Below are positions 56,457 to 64,000 of a stretch of DNA of 64,000 bases, in pieces. Within the stretch, counting starts at the first letter, position 1, and each line of letters opens with the position of its first letter. The position numbers and the translations under genes were made by a program. The notes under the pieces are model-generated. The model saw only the letters and a list, made by a program, of their open reading frames with translations. It had not been told where the DNA came from and ran no database searches. The DNA is from Sulfitobacter sp. M39. GTDB taxonomy: Bacteria; Pseudomonadota; Alphaproteobacteria; Rhodobacterales; Rhodobacteraceae. The DNA lies in contig NZ_WMDZ01000001.1 of the NCBI RefSeq assembly GCF_021735935.1, forward strand, positions 2,108,001 to 2,172,000, given 5' to 3'.

Positions 56457-57254
56457 TTATCCAATCCGGCCAGTGATGTAGCTTTCCGTCCGAGGGTCTT
56501 CGGGCGACGTGAAAATTTTGTCGGTCTCGCCGAACTCCACCAGATTGCCAAGGTGGAAGAACGCTGTTTTCTGGCTCACCCGTGCGGCCTGCTGCATGGA
56601 GTGTGTGACGATCACGACCGAATAGTCCTGACGCAGCTCGTCGATCAGCTCTTCGACCTGGGCGGTCGCGATCGGGTCAAGCGCGGAACAGGGTTCATCC
56701 ATCAGCAGCACTTCGGGTTCGGTCGCAACGGCACGGGCGATGCACAGACGTTGCTGTTGCCCGCCTGAAAGGCCAGTGCCGGGCGCGTGCAGACGGTCCT
56801 TGACCTCGTTCCAGATGGCACCGCGTTTCAGGGCGCGTTCAACGATATCGTCAAGCTCGGACTTATTGCGGGCCAGACCGTGGATACGGGGGCCATAGGC
56901 AACGTTGTCGTAGATCGATTTGGGGAACGGGTTCGGCTTTTGGAACACCATGCCGACCTTGGCGCGCAGTTGCACCGGATCGACCGCGCTGTCGTAGATG
57001 TCTTCGCCGTCGATCAGGATATCGCCCTTGACAGTGCAGATATCAATCGTGTCGTTCATCCGGTTGATACACCGCAGGAAAGTCGATTTCCCGCAGCCTG
57101 ATGGACCGATGAAGGCGGTGACGGTTTTGTCTTGAATATCGACAGAGACATCCTTGATCGCGTGGGTGTCCCCGTAGAAAACCTGCACGTTGCGGGCGGC
57201 GATTTTTGTTTGGTTCGTTGTCACGTCCGTCTCCGAAATTACGTTGTCTTTCAT
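56457..57254 (-). CDS. pstB: Phosphate ABC transporter ATP-binding protein PstB
   Basis: A 265-residue ATPase with Walker [21 protein letters not shown], signature [18 protein letters not shown] and Walker [20 protein letters not shown] 57254 has AAAGG 7 nt upstream; an in-frame ATG at 57269, just after the pstA stop, would add five residues. Confidence 0.94.
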   Translation of the reverse strand: MKDNVISETDVTTNQTKIAARNVQVFYGDTHAIKDVSVDIQDKTVTAFIGPSGCGKSTFLRCINRMNDTIDICTVKGDILIDGEDIYDSAVDPVQLRAKVGMVFQKPNPFPKSIYDNVAYGPRIHGLARNKSELDDIVERALKRGAIWNEVKDRLHAPGTGLSGGQQQRLCIARAVATEPEVLLMDEPCSALDPIATAQVEELIDELRQDYSVVIVTHSMQQAARVSQKTAFFHLGNLVEFGETDKIFTSPEDPRTESYITGRIG

Positions 57255-57271
57255 AGCCTTGCCTTTCATTC

Positions 57272-58612
57272 TTACCAGCGCCGCTCGAACCGGCGCCGCA
57301 GCATTACGGCGATGGCGTTCATGGTGATCAAAAAGACCAGCAAGATGATGATACCGCCCCAGGCGCGTTCATAGAACGCTGGATCGGCGCGTTTGGCCCA
57401 TTCGTAGATCTGCGCCGGCATGGCGGAGTTCGGGTCCATCAGCCCCGATGCGATGCCGTCGGGCGGGTTCGACGCGATGAAGCCCACCATGCCGATCAGC
57501 AGCAACGGGGCCGTTTCACCAAGCGCCTGCGCCAGACCGATGATTGTGCCAGTGAGGATACCCGGAGCAGCCAAGGGCAGCACGTGGTGGAACACCGATT
57601 GCATTTTTGATGCCCCTACCCCCAGTGCCGCGTCACGGATGCTGGGTGGGACAGATTTCAGCGAGGCGCGGGTCGAGATGATGATCGTCGGCAGTGTCAT
57701 CAGCGTCAGCACCAGTCCACCCACCAGCGGGGCCGAGTTTGGCAGGTGCATATAGTTGATGAAGACCGCCAGACCCAGAATACCGAAGACAATCGACGGT
57801 ACCGCCGCGAGGTTAGAGATATTCACCTCGATGATATCGGTCAGCAGGTTCTTGGGGGCGAACTCTTCAAGGTAGATCGATGCGGCCACCCCGATGGGCA
57901 GCGCCAGTGCCAGCACCACCAGCATCATAAAGAGCGAGCCAAGCATCGAGACCCCCATGCCCGCCGCCTCGGGTCGGGCGTCAGACGCATCGGCACCTGT
58001 GATGAAATCGAGGTTGAAGCGTTTCTCAAGCGCCCCATCTGCGACAAGGGCGTCCACCAGATCAAGCTGCTCTGCGCTGATGCTTTTGTCGTTGGCGATG
58101 CTGTCGCGCGTGACGCGGCCCTTCATATAGCCATCGACGCGGCTGTTGGTCAGGAATTCAAACTCGACCGCGGTGCCGATAAGCTCGGGGTTATCCAGCA
58201 CAAAGTCACGCAGCTGTGCCGCCGCATCCTTGGACAGGATACCCGCCATCGCCTTGGGCTTTAGGTCCGTGGTAATACCGGTCTCGGCCACCTTAGCCTC
58301 GAGCGCGGCGGCCATCAGCGGCGCGTAGCCGAAGGTCGATACCTTCTTGATCTCGTCCAGATTACGGTTGCCGTTCTTGTCCAGCTTTTCCTCAAGCAGT
58401 TGCACGTTCAGCGTCAGGAACGTCTGTTGAAAGGCCCCTGCGCCGCGACCGATGATCGTGGTCAGCAAGATTGCCAGCATCAGCAGGCCCACGGCGATTG
58501 CGGCGATACCGTAGGATTTGAAACGGGCCTCGGCGCGGTTGCGTTTGACGGTGCGCGCGTCGGGCTTCAGCAGCGAATGGCGCGGCGTTGCGGTGTTGGG
58601 CATGTCGGTCAT
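57272..58612 (-). CDS. pstA: Phosphate ABC transporter permease PstA (long form)
   Basis: A 446-residue permease. After the first helix ([19 protein letters not shown]) comes a periplasmic region of about 180 residues (DUF3333 type), then the usual permease core with [20 protein letters not shown] as the ATPase-contact loop. E. coli PstA is 296 residues; the long form is common in alphaproteobacteria. Overlaps pstC by 4 bp. Confidence 0.92.
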   Translation of the reverse strand: MTDMPNTATPRHSLLKPDARTVKRNRAEARFKSYGIAAIAVGLLMLAILLTTIIGRGAGAFQQTFLTLNVQLLEEKLDKNGNRNLDEIKKVSTFGYAPLMAAALEAKVAETGITTDLKPKAMAGILSKDAAAQLRDFVLDNPELIGTAVEFEFLTNSRVDGYMKGRVTRDSIANDKSISAEQLDLVDALVADGALEKRFNLDFITGADASDARPEAAGMGVSMLGSLFMMLVVLALALPIGVAASIYLEEFAPKNLLTDIIEVNISNLAAVPSIVFGILGLAVFINYMHLPNSAPLVGGLVLTLMTLPTIIISTRASLKSVPPSIRDAALGVGASKMQSVFHHVLPLAAPGILTGTIIGLAQALGETAPLLLIGMVGFIASNPPDGIASGLMDPNSAMPAQIYEWAKRADPAFYERAWGGIIILLVFLITMNAIAVMLRRRFERRW

Positions 58613-60108
58613 TCGTACTGCTCCCGGTATTTGCGCACGATATAAAGCGCCAGAACGTTCAGCCCCAAGGTCAGCACGAACAGCGTCAGACCAAGGGCAA
58701 AGGCGACCAGCGTTTCAGGGCTGGCAAAGTCGGTATCCCCGGTCAGCTGGCTGACGATACGGGTGGTGATGGTTGTCATCGCTTCCAGCGGGTTGCCCGA
58801 GATGCGGGCGATGGCCCCTGCCCCCAGCACAACGATCATCGTCTCGCCGATGGCCCGGCTCGCGGCGAGAAGCACAGCCCCCACGATCCCCGGCAAAGCG
58901 GCAGGCATCACGACCTGGCGGATGGTTTCGGAATGGGTCGCGCCCAAGCCAAATGACCCGTCGCGCATCGACTGCGGCACAGCGTTGATGATATCGTCGC
59001 TGAGGGAGGAAACGAAAGGGATCAACATGATGCCCATGACCAGCCCCGCCGTCAGGACCGATGTCGCCCCGCTCATCCAGTCGACACCCAGCAGACCATT
59101 CTCGCCGCGGCCAAAGATGTTCACAAGGAACGGCCCCACCGTCAGCAAGGCAAAAAGACCGTAAACAATCGTCGGAATACCGGCGAGGATCTCCAGCAAA
59201 GGCTTGGCGAAAGAGCGTACTTTGTTGTTAGCGTATTCCGACAGGTAGATCGCGGCAAAGAGACCGATGGGCACGGCCACCAGCAGCGCGATGATCGAGA
59301 TATAGAGCGTCCCCCAAAGCAGCGGCAGGATCGACAGGTCACTGTCCCCGCGGAAGTTCGGGGCCCATGTGGTGCCCAGAAAGAAATCCTGCCACGGGTG
59401 TAGGCGGAAGAAGTTCAGCGTCTCGAACAGCATCGACAGGACGATCCCCACGGTGGTCAGGATCGCCAGCGACGCGGCGAGCACCAGCAACCCCAGCAGA
59501 AAGCGTTCCACCGTATTGCGCGCGCGAAAATCGGCCCGTGCGGTGCGCATCGCGATGAACAGACCGGCCAGCGCCAAAACAGAGATCACCGCGATCATCA
59601 GCCAGCGGCCGGTGTACTCCATCGACCGGTAGCGCTGCGCGGCGGCCAGCACCTCTGGCGTCACGTCAGACCCAAGCGCCACGCCCGTGCCCGCCAGCAG
59701 CGCGCGCACGTCGGTGCCGGTCACGTCCAGATCACGGGCGCTTTGCGCATCCAACGCGCCTGACTGCACGGCCGCGTCCAGCCCGTTGGCCACGCGGCGC
59801 ACGTCGCTCATCACCAGATTGACCGAAGAGCCTTCGTTGACGGCGCTTTGCGGGATCATGTCGATGACCGCGTTCTGGATCAGCATCGGCTGTACCAGCA
59901 TCCAGATCGCCAGCACAAACAGCGCCGGAATGGCGGTGAGCATGGCGGCGTTATAGCCGTAGTAATTCGGAAGGGAGTGCAGCTTGCGCGCATCGCCCGA
60001 GACGGACGACATGGCCCGGCTGCGCACCAGACCATAGGCAAGGACTGTTAATATCAAAACAACGGCAACTAAGAGCGTGGTAGATCCCACATTGAAAATA
60101 TCGCGCAT
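58609..60108 (-). CDS. pstC: Phosphate ABC transporter permease PstC (long form)
   Basis: A 499-residue permease. It has an N-terminal membrane section, a periplasmic insert (about residues 75-165) and a permease core with VMPAALPGIVGAVLLAASRA. Longer than E. coli PstC (319), matching the long PstA. Start ATG 60108, after the pstS-pstC terminator-like hairpin. Confidence 0.92.
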   Translation of the reverse strand: MRDIFNVGSTTLLVAVVLILTVLAYGLVRSRAMSSVSGDARKLHSLPNYYGYNAAMLTAIPALFVLAIWMLVQPMLIQNAVIDMIPQSAVNEGSSVNLVMSDVRRVANGLDAAVQSGALDAQSARDLDVTGTDVRALLAGTGVALGSDVTPEVLAAAQRYRSMEYTGRWLMIAVISVLALAGLFIAMRTARADFRARNTVERFLLGLLVLAASLAILTTVGIVLSMLFETLNFFRLHPWQDFFLGTTWAPNFRGDSDLSILPLLWGTLYISIIALLVAVPIGLFAAIYLSEYANNKVRSFAKPLLEILAGIPTIVYGLFALLTVGPFLVNIFGRGENGLLGVDWMSGATSVLTAGLVMGIMLIPFVSSLSDDIINAVPQSMRDGSFGLGATHSETIRQVVMPAALPGIVGAVLLAASRAIGETMIVVLGAGAIARISGNPLEAMTTITTRIVSQLTGDTDFASPETLVAFALGLTLFVLTLGLNVLALYIVRKYREQYE

Positions 60109-60169
60109 GGTGGCCCCCGGTCGCAGCCTGTGTCAGGCTATCATTGTTTGGAAAGTATCAGTCGGCAGC

Positions 60170-60203
60170 AAAAATCCGGAGGCACCTCGCAGCGCCTCCG
60201 GAT
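60170..60203 (-). terminator. Terminator-like hairpin between pstS and pstC
   Basis: ATCCGGAGGC and GCCTCCGGAT (60174-60183 and 60194-60203) are perfect 10-bp arms with a 10-nt loop, followed on the minus strand by TTTTTG. It should terminate part of the transcripts, leaving more pstS than pstCAB mRNA. Confidence 0.88.
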
Positions 60204-60216
60204 CGTCAGACAGGGT

Positions 60217-61257
60217 TTAGGAACCGCTGCCCATTACAGTTTCTTCAGCAACAACCGACTGTGTTTTCGCCAGTTCTGGGTCGGAGACCAGACCGTATTC
60301 AGCCAAAGGACCGTCTGGGCCAGCAATCTCGTCTGCCACGAAGAACTCGGCATATTCTTTCAGGCCGGGGATCACGCCGATATGCGCTTTCTTGACGTAG
60401 AAGAACAGCGGGCGGGATACGGGGTAGTCGCCGCTCGAGATGGTTTCAACGGTGGGCTCAATGCCGCCCATGTTGGCGACGGTCAGCTTGTCGGTGTTGT
60501 TCTCGTAGAAGGCCAGACCAAAGACGCCGATGCCGTCTTTGTTGCTTTCGATGCGGGCCAGCGTTTCGGTGTAGTCACCGTCGATGTCGACGGACAGACC
60601 ATCGGTGCGCAGCGCGATACATGCTTTTTCAGCGGCTTTCTTGTCGTCGCCATTCGCGGCCTTGAACGCTTCGAAGTCGCCGGTTTCTTCACAACCTGCC
60701 AGGATCACTTTTTCTTCGAAAACTTCGCGCGTGCCGTGCTTGGTACCGGGGATGTAGGCCTGGATCGGCTGCTCGGGGAAGCTGGCATTGACGTCGGACC
60801 ACATCTTGTTGGGGTTCGCTACGATCTCGCCGTCGACAACGACTTCGGCGGACAGGGCTTTGTACCAGTCTTCGGGGGTGAATTCGAATGTGTTGCCATT
60901 GATGTCGGAGGCAAAGACGATGCCGTCATAGCCGATCTGGACTTCGATGATGTCGGTCACACCGTTCGCGGCGCAGGCTTCGACTTCGGAGCTTTTGATC
61001 TGGCGCGAGGCGTTTGCCACGTCGATTGTGTTCTCGCCAACACCTTCACAAAAACGCTTCAGACCCGCCGAGGAACCACCGGATTCAACAACAGGTGTCG
61101 GGAAATCGAAGTTTTCGCCAAAGGCTTCGGCAACGATGGACGCATAGGGCAGAACAGTGGAGGAACCGGCAACCTGTACCTGATCACGCGCGGCAGCGGC
61201 GGTTGCGGATACGGCGGCAATGGCCAGCGCGGAAGTGGTGAGTTTAACGAGCGACAT
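60217..61257 (-). CDS. pstS: Phosphate-binding periplasmic protein PstS
   Basis: A 346-residue substrate-binding protein with a signal peptide (LTTSALAIAAVSATAAAA). The phosphate site includes QVAGSSTVLPYASIVAEAFG and VESGGSSAGLKRFCEG. ATG 61257 has AGGAG upstream; the longer frame includes promoter DNA. First of the pst genes, 83 bp after the Pho box. Confidence 0.94.
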   Translation of the reverse strand: MSLVKLTTSALAIAAVSATAAAARDQVQVAGSSTVLPYASIVAEAFGENFDFPTPVVESGGSSAGLKRFCEGVGENTIDVANASRQIKSSEVEACAANGVTDIIEVQIGYDGIVFASDINGNTFEFTPEDWYKALSAEVVVDGEIVANPNKMWSDVNASFPEQPIQAYIPGTKHGTREVFEEKVILAGCEETGDFEAFKAANGDDKKAAEKACIALRTDGLSVDIDGDYTETLARIESNKDGIGVFGLAFYENNTDKLTVANMGGIEPTVETISSGDYPVSRPLFFYVKKAHIGVIPGLKEYAEFFVADEIAGPDGPLAEYGLVSDPELAKTQSVVAEETVMGSGS

Positions 61258-61339
61258 GATGTCTCCTGTCAGCTTAGATTTGTCTGACCACCCCCATGGT
61301 GATCTTGCCGCACCAATAGGCGGGCGACACTGAGCTTTT

Positions 61340-61367
61340 GTGACAGTCATGTTACAGTTTTATGACA
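61340..61367 (-). promoter_or_regulatory. Pho box with three PhoB half-sites upstream of pstS
   Basis: On the minus strand TGTCAT, TGTAAC and TGTCAC occur at exact 11-bp intervals (61367-61362, 61356-61351, 61345-61340) with AT-rich spacers, matching CTGTCAT-type PhoB direct repeats. It lies 83 bp before the pstS start. Confidence 0.85.
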
Positions 61368-61409
61368 CGGACGGAAATTGTAATTTCTTTTTGACCAAAA
61401 TGCGCCCGA

Positions 61410-62453
61410 TCACGCCACATCCATAGGCAATATCACCGTGAATCGCGCCCCATCCCCCAGATCAGAGGTAATTTTCAGCCGTCCACGGTGCCGGTTCAGG
61501 ATATGTTTTACAATCGCCAGCCCCAGCCCCGTACCGCCAAGCGCGCGGCTGCGGTGGCTGTCGGCGCGGTAGAAGCGTTCGGTCAGGCGCGGCAGGTGCA
61601 CAGCGTCGATCCCCGGCCCGTGGTCGCGGATGGTGACCCGCACCGCAGGCCCGCGCAGCGACGGGTCGCGCAAGGTCGTCTCGACCGAGATTTCGACGTC
61701 TTTGCCCACGCCCCCATACTTGATGCCGTTCTCAATAAGGTTCGTGAACACCTGCAACAGCTGGTCCGTATCCCCCATCAAGGGCAGCGGATCGTCCCCC
61801 ATAGTCGCCACCAACGTCACATTCGCCTCTACGGCCAAGGGGTTGAGGTTGCGCATGGTCGATTGCAGCACATAGCGCAGATCGACCTTATCCGTCGGGC
61901 GCACCCGTTCGTCCGATTCGACGCGGGACAGCGACAGCAGATCGCCCACGAGCCGGTTCATGCGCTCGGCCTCTCCGGTCATAATCCCCAGAAACCGGTC
62001 CCGTGCGGGGGCGTCGTCACGCGCAGGACCGCGTAGGGTTTCAATGAACCCCATCATCGCCGTCAGCGGGGTGCGCAATTCGTGGCTGACGTTGGCAACA
62101 AAATCGCGGCGCATCTGGCTGGCGTTGGTGACCTGTGTGATGTCTTGAAAGCTCAGCAAGACGTAATCCATGCCGGTCACCTTTCGGACGTGCACCCGAA
62201 AGGTCGTGTCATTGCCATTGTCGCTGGCCAGATATTGCGCCTCGCGCGGGGTATCATCCTGTTGGCATTGTTCGACCGCATCGACCACCGCCGGCTGGCG
62301 CAACACGTTGATGTAATGGCGGTCCAGCGCGCCACGGCCCAGCAGGGCTTGGGCCGGCGCATTCATCGCGACGATACGTTCGGCGCGATCAACGGCAAGT
62401 GTAGGCAAAGGCAGCGCTGCCAGCAGATCCGGCAGATGCGGGCGCAGAACCAT
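61410..62453 (-). CDS. phoR: Phosphate regulon sensor histidine kinase PhoR (without membrane helices)
   Basis: A 347-residue kinase. A PAS domain covers about residues 10-110 (LPTLAVDRAERIVAMNAPAQ). The H-box FVANVSHELRTPLTAMMGF and ATPase motifs (DHGPGID, GGTGLGLAIVKHIL) follow. No N-terminal membrane helices are seen in this frame; E. coli PhoR has them. It is upstream of pstS on the same strand, so it would signal from the cytoplasm or through PhoU/PstB. Confidence 0.9.
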   Translation of the reverse strand: MVLRPHLPDLLAALPLPTLAVDRAERIVAMNAPAQALLGRGALDRHYINVLRQPAVVDAVEQCQQDDTPREAQYLASDNGNDTTFRVHVRKVTGMDYVLLSFQDITQVTNASQMRRDFVANVSHELRTPLTAMMGFIETLRGPARDDAPARDRFLGIMTGEAERMNRLVGDLLSLSRVESDERVRPTDKVDLRYVLQSTMRNLNPLAVEANVTLVATMGDDPLPLMGDTDQLLQVFTNLIENGIKYGGVGKDVEISVETTLRDPSLRGPAVRVTIRDHGPGIDAVHLPRLTERFYRADSHRSRALGGTGLGLAIVKHILNRHRGRLKITSDLGDGARFTVILPMDVA

Positions 62454-62455
62454 GT

Positions 62456-62977
62456 TCAGACGGGTTTTAGCTGGCTGGCAAAGCGCCGCGCGTTGTCTTG
62501 GTAGTGTTTCGCGCTGGCTGTCAGCCCCGCAATCGCCGCCGCGTCCAGATCACGCACAACCTTGCCCGGTGCGCCCATCACAAGCGACCCGTCCGGGATC
62601 ACCTTGTTTTCAGTAATCAACGCCCCTGCCCCGATCAGGCAATTCTTGCCGATCTTGGCCCCGTTCAGGATCGTCGCCCCCATTCCCACCAGCGAGTTAT
62701 CCCCGATGGTACAGCCGTGCAGCATGACCTTGTGACCGATCGTACAGTTCTCCCCCACGGTCAGCGGGCAGCCCGGGTCCGTATGAAAGACGCAGTTTTC
62801 CTGCACATTACTGCCCTTGCCCACGAGGATCAGCTCGTTATCGCCGCGCAGCGTACAGCCGAACCAGACAGAGGCATCTGCCTCGAGCGTCACATTCCCG
62901 ATGACATTAGCATCAGGGGCGACCCATGCATCCGCGTGAACCTGCGGGGTGATATCGGCCAAAGCGTAAAGCGTCAT
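62456..62977 (-). CDS. Gamma-carbonic anhydrase-like hexapeptide-repeat protein
   Basis: A 173-residue left-handed beta-helix protein ([40 protein letters not shown]). Zinc-type histidines are in VFHTD and IGHKVMLHG. The family includes YrdA/CaiE-like proteins; anhydrase activity is variable. Between phoR and gmk with short spacing. Confidence 0.88.
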   Translation of the reverse strand: MTLYALADITPQVHADAWVAPDANVIGNVTLEADASVWFGCTLRGDNELILVGKGSNVQENCVFHTDPGCPLTVGENCTIGHKVMLHGCTIGDNSLVGMGATILNGAKIGKNCLIGAGALITENKVIPDGSLVMGAPGKVVRDLDAAAIAGLTASAKHYQDNARRFASQLKPV

Positions 62978-63615
62978 TTCGTGTCCTCGAATTCTGATTG
63001 CAGCGCGCGCACATGATCCACCAGTTTCGGCTGCTGCGAAAGGCGCAATCTTTCGGCGGTGATGATCGACTTCAGCTTGGCCTCTGTTTCGGTCAGGTCA
63101 TCATTGACCAGCACGTAGTCGTAACCGTCCCAATGGCTGATCTCGTCCCAGCTTTTCTCCATCCGCAAAGCGATGGTATCGGGGGCGTCCTGACCACGGG
63201 TTTCCAGACGCCGCCGCAGTTCTTTGATCGAGGGCGGCAGGATAAAGATCGACAGCACGTGCTGCTTGAGCGTCGAGTTGCTGATCTGCTGCGCGCCCTG
63301 CCAATCCACGTCGAACAGCACGTCGCGGCCGCTGTCGATCGCCTTTTGCACCGGTCCCTTGGGCGAGCCGTAATAGTTGTTGAAGACGCGGGCGTGCTCC
63401 AGCATATCGCCATCGTTCACCATGGCGCGGAAATCATCCTCGGCTGTGAAAAAGTAGTCCTTGCCGTCTTCCTCGCCGACACGCGGTGCGCGGGTGGTGG
63501 CCGAAACAGAGAATTCAAGCGAGGTATCCCAATCGCGCAGCTTGCGGGCCAGCGTCGATTTACCCGCCCCCGAGGGCGAGCTGAGGATGATCAATAGGCC
63601 GCGTCGGTCGCTCAT
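62974..63615 (-). CDS. gmk: Guanylate kinase
   Basis: A 213-residue enzyme phosphorylating GMP to GDP. P-loop [20 protein letters not shown]-binding [20 protein letters not shown]. It overlaps the following gene by 4 bp and sits 3 bp after the yicC-like gene, a common yicC-gmk pairing. Confidence 0.95.
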   Translation of the reverse strand: MSDRRGLLIILSSPSGAGKSTLARKLRDWDTSLEFSVSATTRAPRVGEEDGKDYFFTAEDDFRAMVNDGDMLEHARVFNNYYGSPKGPVQKAIDSGRDVLFDVDWQGAQQISNSTLKQHVLSIFILPPSIKELRRRLETRGQDAPDTIALRMEKSWDEISHWDGYDYVLVNDDLTETEAKLKSIITAERLRLSQQPKLVDHVRALQSEFEDTK

Positions 63616-63618
63616 GTC

Positions 63619-64000
63619 TTACTCCACATTTTGCACTTGTTCGCGCATCTGGTCTATCACCGCCTTCAAGGCCAGCCCGATCTGGGTCAGCGCGGTGTTT
63701 TGTGCCTTGGAGCACAGTGTATTGGCCTCGCGGTTGAACTCCTGCATCAGGAAATCCAGCTTGCGCCCCACGGCCCCGTCCTGCGCCAGCAAGGCGCGGG
63801 CGGCATCCACATGGGCGTGCAGGCGGTCGATCTCTTCGGTGATGTCGGATTTGACGGCGATCAGCGCCAGTTCCTGCGCCAGCCGGTCAGCGTCCACACC
63901 TTCGGCATTGTCCAGCACCCGCGTAAGATTGCGTTGCAACGTCTGTGCCATCTCGTCCTTGCGCGTCTCGGCCAGCGCGGCGGCCTGTGTCGTCAGCTCT
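63619..64000 (-). CDS. YicC-family protein, 5' part beyond the window
   Basis: The C-terminal 126 or so residues are present, reading in from the window edge. The conserved YicC end is seen: IDRLHAHVDAARALL, GRKLDFLMQEFNREANTLCS and SKAQNTALTQIGLALKAVID. The family includes an endoribonuclease. Cotranscribed with gmk. Confidence 0.9.
   Translation of the reverse strand, partial: ELTTQAAALAETRKDEMAQTLQRNLTRVLDNAEGVDADRLAQELALIAVKSDITEEIDRLHAHVDAARALLAQDGAVGRKLDFLMQEFNREANTLCSKAQNTALTQIGLALKAVIDQMREQVQNVE

Overview
The window reads as chromosomal DNA of an alphaproteobacterium of the order Rhodobacterales, most likely a marine Roseobacter-group genus such as Sulfitobacter or a close relative. 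That placement is inferred from gene content and protein character: ChpT of the CtrA phosphorelay, ornithine-lipid OlsBA, L21 with a helix-hairpin-helix extension, long PstC/PstA, TTT transporters, many ATGA gene overlaps and high GC. Coding density is high, and both strands carry multi-gene operons.

1-12.8 kb, nitrate assimilation (+). The window opens inside a NasS-like nitrate sensor. A leader follows with three tandem hexaloop hairpins and a long intrinsic terminator, an arrangement expected for NasT (ANTAR) antitermination. Then come nrtA, nrtB, a fused double-ATPase subunit, nirB, nirD, nasA, a TrpD2-like glycosyltransferase and cysG. They import nitrate, reduce it to ammonium and make the siroheme that NirB needs.

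12.9-19.1 kb: a TetR regulator diverges from an RND efflux pair (membrane fusion protein plus AcrB-type pump). A decayed IS5-family element with both terminal repeats follows.

19.1-31.8 kb, tricarboxylate island: tcuB and tcuA, a GntR regulator with a clear operator, an AbrB-family membrane protein, a D-2-hydroxyacid dehydrogenase, a 52-residue small protein, UspA, a PrpF-family isomerase, a TctA-TctB fusion, TctC and the TctD/TctE two-component system. Together they suggest import of a tricarboxylate (tricarballylate or an aconitate), its oxidation to cis-aconitate, and entry into the TCA cycle.

31.8-39.3 kb: three LysR regulators, glutathione-dependent formaldehyde dehydrogenase, and a small group resembling redox or quinone stress genes (DUF2218, SnoaL-like, NmrA-like, MFS exporter). 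A 0.55-kb gene-free stretch ends at a tRNA-Ser(CGA).

40-53 kb, housekeeping: two DUF2059 secreted proteins, rplU-rpmA with a structured leader, acetyltransferases, a LysE exporter, obgE-proB-proA, chpT, a DUF3553 protein, olsB-olsA, and rpsB-tsf ending in a strong terminator.

53-64 kb: aroQ, a rhodanese, a fumarylacetoacetase-family hydrolase, and the minus-strand phosphate regulon phoR-pstSCAB-phoU-phoB with a three-repeat Pho box before pstS and a terminator-like hairpin between pstS and pstC. The window ends with a gamma-carbonic anhydrase-like protein, gmk and the 3' part of a yicC-family gene.
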